From Membranihabitans maritimus (GTDB taxonomy: Bacteria > Bacteroidota > Bacteroidia > Chitinophagales > Saprospiraceae), in contig NZ_JAJSLW010000022.1 of assembly GCF_021729145.1 (NCBI RefSeq), forward strand, positions 1-64,000: a stretch of DNA of 64,000 nucleotides, written 5' to 3'. The notes beneath the pieces were generated by a model that had not been told where the DNA came from, made no database searches, and was given only the letters and a program-made list of their open reading frames with translations. This document shows positions 53,912 through 63,700 of the stretch, piece after piece. Both the position numbers and the translations under genes were made by a program. How positions within the stretch are numbered: the first letter of the stretch is position 1; each line of letters opens with the position of its first letter.

Positions 53912-55150
53912 TTACTCTGTTGGAACTTGTTCTTTATAAACACCCCGATCTAATTTCTCTTTGACGGCATCAAATGCCTCCAACGTTTCTATAACTTCCT
54001 TTTCGGTATGTACGGCCGTAGGTATTAATCTTATAAGAATAACATCCTTTGGAACTACAGGATATACAACTACCGAACAAAATATTCCATGAGCTTCACG
54101 CAAATCCCTCACCATTTCGCAGGCTTCCAATGGTTCACCTTTCATAAATACAGGGGTTACACAACTTTCTGTATTACCTATATTATATCCGCGCTCACGC
54201 AATCCTTTTTGCAACATATCGACAACTTTCCACAAGTTCTCTTTTAGCTCAGGATGATTTCGAATTAAGTCCAGTCTTTTCAGTCCACCTTCAACAAATC
54301 CCATAGGTAAGGATTTCGCAAAAACCTGAGACCTGGCATTGTATTTTAGATAATCAATAATTTCTTTATCCGCAGCAAAGAAAGCTCCGATACCTGCCAT
54401 AGATTTGGCAAAAGTAGAGAAGTATAAATCAATTTCATCCGTCACTCCCTGCTCTTCACCAACGCCTGCACCTCTTTTACCAAGTACACCAAATCCATGA
54501 GCATCATCGACCAAAATTCTAAAATCATACCTGTCCTTCAGTTTGACAATTTCTTTTACGGCACCTTGCTCTCCCTGCATACCAAAAACTCCTTCCGTAA
54601 TGACAAGAATACCACCACCCGTTTTTTCAGTAATAGCCGTAGCTCTTTCTAATTGTTTGACCAGATTATCAACATCATTATGTAAAAAAGTAAATCTTTT
54701 ACCTACATGTAATCGAACGCCGTCAACAATACAAGCATGAGAACCATCATCATAAATAATAACATCTCTCCTTGTGACAAGTGCATCAATGGCGGAAACC
54801 ATAGATTGATAGCCAAAATTAACCAAAAAAGCATCTTCTTTTCCCACAAATTCAGCCAGTTCTTTCTCCAATTGAGCATGTTTTGATGTTTGACCTGACA
54901 TTAATCTGGAGCCCATTGGATAGGCTAATCCATAATTAGCAACCGATTCTGCATCTGCTTTTCGTACTTCAGGGTGGTTCGCTAATCCCAAATAGTTATT
55001 TACACTCCACACCACGACTTCTTTCCCTTTGAATTTCATCCTGGGTCCAATGTCTCCTTCCAACTCAGGAAAAATAAAATAGCCTTCGCCGTATTCTGCA
55101 AACTTTCCGAGTGGTCCCGGATTCTCAACTACTCTTTTAAAAATATCCAT
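53912..55150 (-). CDS. spt: Serine palmitoyltransferase-like alpha-oxoamine synthase
   Basis: A 412-residue PLP enzyme of the alpha-oxoamine synthase family (with KBL and BioF). PLP-stacking His138 (GSHAC), Asp215/His218 (VDDAHG) and the Schiff-base Lys249 (TFAKS) are present. The N-terminus (GPLGKFAEYGEGYFIFPELEG) and PMGSRLMSG segment are of the Bacteroidota Spt type, which makes the sphingoid base of sphingolipids from serine and a fatty acyl-CoA. KBL or BioF function cannot be excluded by eye. Last of the purM-folC-spt group, 3 bases after folC. Confidence 0.78.
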   Translation of the reverse strand: MDIFKRVVENPGPLGKFAEYGEGYFIFPELEGDIGPRMKFKGKEVVVWSVNNYLGLANHPEVRKADAESVANYGLAYPMGSRLMSGQTSKHAQLEKELAEFVGKEDAFLVNFGYQSMVSAIDALVTRRDVIIYDDGSHACIVDGVRLHVGKRFTFLHNDVDNLVKQLERATAITEKTGGGILVITEGVFGMQGEQGAVKEIVKLKDRYDFRILVDDAHGFGVLGKRGAGVGEEQGVTDEIDLYFSTFAKSMAGIGAFFAADKEIIDYLKYNARSQVFAKSLPMGFVEGGLKRLDLIRNHPELKENLWKVVDMLQKGLRERGYNIGNTESCVTPVFMKGEPLEACEMVRDLREAHGIFCSVVVYPVVPKDVILIRLIPTAVHTEKEVIETLEAFDAVKEKLDRGVYKEQVPTE

Positions 55151-55153
55151 AAA

Positions 55154-56452
55154 CTATAAAATTTCAGCTATTAAAAAAATACTACCAAAAACTAAAACTA
55201 TATCCTTTTCAGTACCTGTTAATTTCAAGTGATTCAATACTTTATTCACATCTGGCCAAACCTCCCCCTTTAACCCCTCTTTATTAGCCAATACTTTCAA
55301 TTTTTCCGCCTCCAAGCCCCTGGGAACATTCGGACTACAAAAATAATACTTTGCCGAATGTGGAAGTAATTTTAAAAAACTTTCGTGATCTTTGTCACTT
55401 ACCATCCCCAAAACAATGTGCAAATGTATGTTTTTTTTATCAAAATAACCTTTTAAGTACGCTATTCCAGCGGTATTATGCGTAGCATCAGCCACAATCA
55501 AAGGTGATTGATTCAAAATTTCAAATCTTCCTCTGAATTTTGACAAAAAGGAAAATTGCTCTAAGCCATTTTTTACAATATGAGGTTGAATACTAAAGTT
55601 AACATGATTTTTTAAAATAAGAAGTGCATGAAGGGTGGTATTCAAATTAAAATCCTGATAAGGGGCAGGATTGTCAATGGAAAGAGTATCTATATCCCAA
55701 CCTGGAATGTGTACAGTATATTTCCTTTTAAAGTTTTCCAACCATTCAAACCGGATCAAATGTTCTTCACTTAAATACAGTTTTGCCGATTCTTTATTAG
55801 CTTTAGTTTCAAATACAGAAATCAGGTCGCGGTCTACATTTCCCAAAAGGACAGGTGTTTTGGGTTTAATAATTCCTGCTTTTTCCCCGGCTATTTGTTC
55901 TAATGTCGTTCCTAAGAATTGAGTATGGTCAAAACCGATATTTGTAATGATAGACAATAAAGGCTGGATAACATTCGTGGAGTCTAACCTTCCCCCCAGT
56001 CCCGTTTCTATAATGGCTATATTACACCTGGAATGTGAATAGTAGTCAAATGCCAAACCAGTACTCATTTCGAAAAAAGAGAGCCTATTTTCCTGTAAAT
56101 AGTTATAATGCTTTTGAATCCAATGGAGAACAAATTGTTTATCAATATACTTCCCATTAATTTTGATTCTTTCCCTATAATCCTTTAGGTGAGGGCTTGT
56201 AAATAATCCGACCTTTAATCCGTGCGCCTGGAAAACAGCTGAAAGCATATGTGCTACAGAGCCTTTGCCATTGGTCCCGGCAATATGTATACTTTTGAAT
56301 TGGAGATGTGGATTATCCAAATATTGCAAAAGACCTATGGTTTTGGAAAGATCTACTTTTTTTAAAGCTGCTCCACCAAGTCTCTGAAACATGGGAAGAG
56401 CATTTAAGATAAACGCTTCAGCCGAAGCATAATCCATAATGCCATTTACCAT
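55154..56452 (-). CDS. folC: Dihydrofolate / folylpolyglutamate synthase
   Basis: FolC adds glutamate to dihydropteroate and then to folates. 432 residues. The Mur-ligase P-loop AGTNGKGSV is at 58-66, and the ETGLGGRLDSTN block of the family near 148-160 is intact. The later domain has DATHNTAG. A Met five residues in (MDYASAEAF) is an alternative start. It lies between purM (36 bases upstream) and spt (3 bases downstream), so it is mid-operon. Confidence 0.93.
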   Translation of the reverse strand: MVNGIMDYASAEAFILNALPMFQRLGGAALKKVDLSKTIGLLQYLDNPHLQFKSIHIAGTNGKGSVAHMLSAVFQAHGLKVGLFTSPHLKDYRERIKINGKYIDKQFVLHWIQKHYNYLQENRLSFFEMSTGLAFDYYSHSRCNIAIIETGLGGRLDSTNVIQPLLSIITNIGFDHTQFLGTTLEQIAGEKAGIIKPKTPVLLGNVDRDLISVFETKANKESAKLYLSEEHLIRFEWLENFKRKYTVHIPGWDIDTLSIDNPAPYQDFNLNTTLHALLILKNHVNFSIQPHIVKNGLEQFSFLSKFRGRFEILNQSPLIVADATHNTAGIAYLKGYFDKKNIHLHIVLGMVSDKDHESFLKLLPHSAKYYFCSPNVPRGLEAEKLKVLANKEGLKGEVWPDVNKVLNHLKLTGTEKDIVLVFGSIFLIAEIL

Positions 56453-56488
56453 CCAATTGTGTTTAGTTATTTTGGGGAATCATTGAGG

Positions 56489-57670
56489 TTATCGGTCAAA
56501 TATTTCATATTCGCCTTTCTCGTCTCTTATTACCACTGACTTGGTTTCAGACTTTTCTACCCTACCGATTACTTTTGCATCGATATTAAACTCTCGGGCC
56601 TTGTCAATCATTCCAATCGCTGAGGATTCATCAGTATAGATTTCTAACCTATGTCCCATATTGAATACCTGATACATTTCCTTTCGGGGAAGTCCCGCCT
56701 CCTCTTCGATCATGCGAAAGAGCGGAGGTATCTCAAGTAAATTGTCTTTTATAATTTTTACATTATCAACAAATTTCAAAACTTTGGATTGCCCTCCCCC
56801 TGTACAGTGGATCATGCCATGGATATGTTTAAAATAAACATCAACAATAGATTTAATCAAAGGGGCATAAGTTCTTGTAGGAGAGAGAATTAATTTTCCT
56901 ATATCCAAATTAAAATTATCAATAGAAACCGGATCTAATAAATCTTTTGTTCCTGTATACTGGTATTTGGTGTTTACATTTGGGTCAACTGAATCAGGAT
57001 ATTTTATTCCATAAGAGGGATTGAGCAAGTCATGACGGGCAGAAGTCAACCCATTACTTCCCATTCCACTGTTATAACTATTCTCATACGTTGCCTTCCC
57101 GTAAGAGGCAAAACCCACTATTACATCACCGGGCTTTATTCGATTGACAATCACCTCTTCACGTTTCATCGAAGCAAAAGTAGTATACCCTACATCGATA
57201 GTTCTCACAATATCCCCTACATCAGCTGTTTCACCGCCCGCTAAATGAATATTTATGCCAAAATCTTTGAGCATATTTTTGAAAGGATCAAAGAAATTTA
57301 TAATCTCTTCAATGACTTCACCGGGTATGAGAGATTTGTTCCGACCTATGGTAGAAGAAACCACTATATTGTCCAAAGCTCCGACACAGGCCATATCATC
57401 AATATTCATCACTAGAGAATCCTGGGCTATTCCTCTCCACACTTCTTTGTCACCCGTTTCTTTGTAGTACATATAAGCCAGGCTTGTTTTGGTACCAGCC
57501 GTATCGCTATGCATGATATTACAGTAATCCGATTTCCCTGAAAGGTAATCCGGAAGAATCTTACAAAATGCTGTAGGATACAATCCTTTATCAATATTTT
57601 TTATGGCCTTATGTACATCTTCCTTGGAAGCAGAAACGCCCCTCTTTTCATATTTAAGTTGATCCGACAT
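56489..57670 (-). CDS. purM: Phosphoribosylformylglycinamidine cyclo-ligase (AIR synthase)
   Basis: PurM closes the imidazole ring of purine synthesis using ATP. 393 residues, longer than the classic ~345 of E. coli, as in other Bacteroidota. The start segment (MHSDTAGTK) and QDSLVMNIDDMACVGA correspond to DGVGTK and VNDLLVQGA of the classic enzyme. HGMIHCTGGGQ and MYQVFNMGHRLEI are also conserved. So the fold is the same but sequence is divergent. First gene of purM-folC-spt. Confidence 0.9.
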   Translation of the reverse strand: MSDQLKYEKRGVSASKEDVHKAIKNIDKGLYPTAFCKILPDYLSGKSDYCNIMHSDTAGTKTSLAYMYYKETGDKEVWRGIAQDSLVMNIDDMACVGALDNIVVSSTIGRNKSLIPGEVIEEIINFFDPFKNMLKDFGINIHLAGGETADVGDIVRTIDVGYTTFASMKREEVIVNRIKPGDVIVGFASYGKATYENSYNSGMGSNGLTSARHDLLNPSYGIKYPDSVDPNVNTKYQYTGTKDLLDPVSIDNFNLDIGKLILSPTRTYAPLIKSIVDVYFKHIHGMIHCTGGGQSKVLKFVDNVKIIKDNLLEIPPLFRMIEEEAGLPRKEMYQVFNMGHRLEIYTDESSAIGMIDKAREFNIDAKVIGRVEKSETKSVVIRDEKGEYEIFDR

Positions 57671-57692
57671 AGATTTTTTAATTACTTATTAA

Positions 57693-57700
57693 CAAAAGTA
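57693..57700 (-). promoter_or_regulatory. -7 box of the purM operon
   Basis: TACTTTTG on the minus strand matches TAnnTTTG exactly, 22 bases before the purM start. Its first three bases are the last three bases of the terminator stem at 57698-57732, so the two elements overlap. Confidence 0.5.
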
Positions 57701-57732
57701 AAGTTTTCATCGCACAGTGATGAAAACTTTAC
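57698..57732 (-). terminator. Terminator of the giant T9SS protein gene
   Basis: A perfect 14-bp stem (GTAAAGTTTTCATC / GATGAAAACTTTAC) with a 7-base loop, followed by TTTTGTT on the minus strand. It lies 36 bases after the giant gene's stop and just before purM. Confidence 0.85.
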
Positions 57733-57768
57733 CAATTTATTCTAACTCAAATATATTTGAAAAGTAGA

Positions 57769-60700
57769 TTACTCAGGAATAATTTCAAATCTACCTGTCT
57801 GCATAGATTCTCCATTAAGTATTTGATAGAAATAGACTCCAGGTCTCAAATAGGATTCAAAATTAATATCCAGACGGTTAATTCCTTCTGACAATTCACT
57901 ATCCCAGGACCTGACTAATTTACCATCAATACCCCGAATCGTTATATTTACTTCCTGGGTACCAGGTGCCTTAATCTCTAAAATACTATTTGAATTTACA
58001 GGATTAGGATATATTTTATGAGACCATCCTCTATCAGATTTTCGATGATTGAAGCTAATTTCTTTTGCAACCATATCTGTTCCGTAAATTTCCGGAACCA
58101 ACGATGAACCCAATTTCAAAAATTCATTCTGATCCAAATTTTTTACTGTCGCTGTAAAAAGAATATCCCCCTCCGAAATTTTATGAGCTGTCTCCTTTGA
58201 AAGCCAAATTAATTTAATTTCTCCTGAGCTTCGATAAATATCCATTCCATCGTTTTGGAGTCCCATTCCTTCAATAGAATAATCTCCAACATCACTGAAG
58301 TCTAATGACATTTGCACCCCTTCAGGCCGAATTTCCGATCCAGCAATAAACTTCACTATCGGATCCCCATTATCATTGGTTGTATATTCTAGGGTAACAG
58401 GATATGTATTACCTGTCGACCTATTATTACTCCTTATCAAGTGGTCAGAATCAAAATTAACATCTCCCATTTTGACACCGATCCAATCATTTTCGTTAAG
58501 AGATTTCCCAACAGGAATATCAGCATACCCTTTCCCTGATTTCTTATCTATAAACTTCCACGGCTGGACATCAGAAAATTCATGAATCCTTCCGATATAC
58601 AAGTTTCTGACAGTGAGCAAATCATTTAAATCCAATATGCCGTTATTATTAACATCAGCAGAAATTTCCTGGTATTTATTATCAAAAGTAGATTTATTAC
58701 TTAATACTCTCTGTATCCAAATTAAGTCCAAAAGTGATACACCTTTTCTATACGAATCTTCTTTTGTCAGGTATACCCTATCAAATTGATATGGGATCTG
58801 CATAAAATAATTTCCATTTGCAATCCCATATTTTTCCATGAGATCTTTCTGCTCCATAATATTCAATTCTACATTGAGTATGGGTTGATCATTAGGATTA
58901 GAAATAGTTCCAGCCAGGGTAACAGCATCTTCATTTCCTGCATCACATGTATCAACCAATACAATAACCTGATCGTACTCCAGGGATTCTCCACTACACC
59001 AATCTTTAACAGTATATGTCCGGACTATCTTGTGCATATTATCGGATTCCAACACTTCCAATACCCGGTCCCGGTGCCCAATTCCTATGGTCCTGCAATC
59101 ATTGGGGAATGTATAATCTACTTTTCCAATTCTACTGACGGGCAGGTTCACATTACCTTGGGCATTTAGGGTTAATGGCATACAAATTTCGGTGTCTTCC
59201 GGCCATGAAAACATCGAACTTCGCAATGGACAAGTAGGCTCTATATTGATAGTTTGAGTATATTCCCTTGTGGTATTTTTATTCCCACATCCTATCGAAA
59301 CATAAAACTTCCTCATAATAGTCCCATACCCGCATTCATCAATATCGGGCCAAATATCCTGTACGACTGTAGCAGTGCAATTAACTCCCAAATATCCATT
59401 TTTCACATCCGTCGGCAGATCTTCGAGATAGGAAACTTCAATACTTCTTGTTTTCCATACAATTTCACCATCATGTAAAGTATCTTGATATTTTATTTCC
59501 TTCAGTGAATCACCACAAATGGTGTTGAGTACACTAAAATCGGCCGGTAATAAATCTCCGTTCATATTGACAGGCTCCCCATTACTGTTCTCCCATGCAA
59601 TATTATAACCCCCAAGCAAATTATCAAGATTGGCATATACAGCTGAATCATTTTCACTATTACCTGCTTCAACCGCAAGATCAACAACTGATTTATAATA
59701 CTTATTGTAAGCATCACAACTCAATGTAACGTCTTCCAGCCTTTGTAATAATTTTGGCTCTACTTTATCCTCGACCCGAACTGTTGTCCACGATTTTCCC
59801 CAATTACACCATTGATCCATCACAAGAATTTCCACCATTACATCCTGACAAACATCCTCGCAACCAAATGGAACTTTCTTACTCCAACCACCTCCAATAA
59901 AAGTATTCGTTACATTAATTAATGGATTCCCGTGTTCGTCCTTCGGTCCACAATTTTCTGCCCAATACGATCGGATTCCCTGACGCCAACCCTCGACTAA
60001 TTCATCACCACAACTATAATCCTCTTCTAACCACCTGATCATATCCCGGTAATAAAGTTCAACATCTCCCTCGTCTAATACAGATAAAGGGTCTATCTTA
60101 TTCAAGTCTTCTAAAGTGGTTATTTCGGAAATTTCATCAGTGCATAATTCAACACAAAAAGTTTCCCAATCCATTCTTCTGGCCAATACCATGACATCAC
60201 CACAATTATCCCAACTTCCTTCATCCAATTCTTCAGCCTTTAACCATGATTTTTTTTGCGTGAGGCTTATACTTACATTGTCATCAACCACTACAGTAGG
60301 TGGTGTATGGTCTTTAACCCTTACAAAGTGTGACAATTCACTCATATTCCAACACAAATCACTAGCTTCATAAACAACCTCAACAGGTTCATGACCATAA
60401 GGTATTCGAATCGGTTCTAAAGCACGGTAAATATTAGAATCTATTCTCACTAATTCAACCGCACCATAATTTGCCACCATGGCTTTTACGCTATGGACCC
60501 CAACACATAAATCGCGGGTATAGATACTTGGATAAAATAATCCTACACATTCATCCTTCTCTGTATTAATGATTACAGTATCTCCATCGTACTTATGATA
60601 AAATGAAAAATCCTTGCGAATAATAGGTGCTTTGGTATCCTGGATTTGAATCCATTGTTCACACATTATTTTTTCTTTACCACATCTATTGTGAATGGTC

Positions 60701-63700
60701 CATATTCGCTTGATCATTCCAGTGCTGCCGCAATTAGGAATAAACTGTACATCTTCATAGGTTGCATAAATACTGCAAAAGCTACTATCCAACCCAGGAT
60801 ATAAGTCAATAGTATCCAATCGGGGCACACCTGTAAGGTATGGATGAGGATTCCCATTTGCATCAAGTGAATCTACTTCCTCACACTCAAGCATTACCAT
60901 AGAATCAGGACAGACCAGGCTATCCAAAGGTAATGTTGATATATATATTGTATCTGAGCATTCAGCTTCTATTATTCTGGTACATTCAGGGTCGAATACT
61001 TTATTAATTACATCGTCATCACATACATTGACCTTATACTCAAAAATCCAGTGGCGTACAATTCTACCAACGATTGAATCACCCTCTTCCGGACAATCAT
61101 ACTTATCAATTTCAACATAATTCAGTTCGGGGTTGATAAATTTATCACAAGCAACTACAGCCGTAGGTTTCGGGAACAATGGATTGAATAAATCTGCAAT
61201 ACTATCATTTGTACAATCAACGGTTCTTGTCTCCGGACAATCAATGCGAATCATTTCCTCATTGAAGATAGTGAGTTTAACGAGTCTTTCTACCAGATAA
61301 CACTCATTTGAGGCAACAAGTGTAAATTCTATATATCCATCGTCTATATCATCTTGACTGGGAGTATAGGATTGTGCATTAGAAAACTGGGGACCACTAT
61401 TAAATGTTCCTGACCCGGTAGTTTCCCAATATATATCGTCAATAGAGCCCGCACCTTCCGGAAAAGATATATTCAGATCAGAAAAGAAAAATTGTTCTCC
61501 CATACAAATACTTGCATTCTCTTCCATATCTATTTCAAAAGAAGGAATAGCTGTCAAATTCAACTCTCCAAAAGCATCACAATTCACATTAAAACTCGCC
61601 TTAAAATACAACGTAACCGGAAGTTGATCGGGAATATAATTTTCCAAATCTGCTATCATATCCGATTCATTATAAGAAGGACTTGTAAACACCATTGTAC
61701 TTTCCTGATTAAGGTTAATCAGTCTTGTAAGATCTGTGGGGGTATCTTCACATACCTGTTTATTAATTACAATATTGGTTTCAATATCGTTAACAATCAA
61801 TTCGACAGTAGCTATGGAATAGCAAAGAATGTCACCGGGAACTGAAACCCTGGCAAATAGTGTATCACTAAGTGACTCATAGTTGCAGCCCTCAATATCA
61901 ATCCGATTCAAATTTTGTATAGCATCTTCTTCACTGCGATAGAAATACACATTATTGCCACCTGACATATCAACTGAATCTGCTATTTCACATAAATCAA
62001 AAACGCCCCTCGTCTGGTTGGGTTCAAGACATACTGTTCGTTGAACATCCTGAACTTCCGGCCCCAATAATCCAAAATCAAAGGAATAATTATATTGTAA
62101 TTCCAACGAATTAACTTCAATAACCCCAAAACCGGGAATCAAATCACCCTTGGCATCAGAATCAATAAGATCTCCGTCGATTCCCCCTGCATTCCTTTGG
62201 GTCACTTCTCTTCGAAATCCCTCCAGTCCATCCTGATTGAGGTCCATTGTAATCAGATACCTCTTATTAGGATTCACATTTAAGAAAATATACTCTCCAT
62301 AAATATTGGTAGTGGTAGTAGCCACTAATGTATTCCCTTCTTCTTCGTCTACACAAATCAGGCTCAATTCCACTCCTGGTATTCCATTTTCATTAGGCTG
62401 TTGAATACCATCACCATTTCCATCACACCAAACATAGTTCCCAATATTAATTCCGGGTAAAGACTTTAAAAATTCAATATCTCCCAACCCATTTGCTTTC
62501 CCAAATTCATATTGATCAATAAACAAATAGGCCCTGTTTTTGTCCCCGTTTTCCGTAGAATATACATGGGTTCCCTGACTAAAAACACCTTCGTTTTCAA
62601 ATAATTCCCTTCCATTTGTCACCAATGGATTGAACACTGTTAATACCACTTCATCTGTTTCAGGCATTACACCAAACCCTCCGGTAAACAATTCCCCGTG
62701 ATGAGCCCGTGAAGCTTCGTAATAATCCATGTAAAAGAATTCCCCCTGATAGCTCGGGCCATCATTATTTAAATATGGCGTCGGAGGTTCATCATAATTT
62801 AATGCTTCCAGGTCATAATTTTCACCATCCCTTGTTTGGACAGGTCCCGTTTTTTTCATTGCTTTTAGGATATCCCCGGCAGCATAGCCTACAATATATG
62901 TCTGATTCCCCACAATAGCGGGATAATTCCGGTAACCTACCTGGTGAGCCCACCTATCCATCAGGCCAATTACCATATCGCCTTTACTATCAAAATCTAT
63001 ATCGGAAAGAATAGGTTGGGGATAAGATGCAAAAACAGTCTCATCGTCAAGAGGTATTTGGGTCTCGTGCCACTCTTCGATCCAGGCTTCCCAGACCGAG
63101 GTTTTATTGGGTTGAGGAGATACAAGATCTGCATGTGAGACTCTCTCCCTTCTGTATTTTAATGGGAATTGCAATTCATTGGTAAATCCCCCACTAATGT
63201 TATCCGGATCAAATGACAATACAAAACCATATAAATGGTCTTTATTTCGAGATACTGAAGCATCAGATATCAGGCCTATATACCCCCTACCCTCATGGAA
63301 TGTCAACCCCCAGGGTCTAAGTTCACCTGAATTCATCACTTCATTTCCTATTATTTGAATTCCAGAAACTTTTGCTTTAGAACCACCTATTCCGACAAAT
63401 TCAAGGTTCAACTCATTGTCCAGCACATCCACTTCAAACTCGGCTACTACAGCTGTCGCAAATCCACCCGCGTTTTCAATAATATTATAGTTTTCTAACT
63501 TAATATTATTTTCAGCAAGTACATTGAATAGCCGCTGTTCTGGTTCACTGTTATCGTCTGGATTGAATTTTTCATCCAATTCAACAAAATGTAATCTCAC
63601 GGTATAACTTCCGTTCTTGGTAATCGGCACATTATAAGATATTTCTTCACCAAGATAATAAGACCTGTATAGTTGTTCTTCGGTTGTATGTTCTGCCTCA

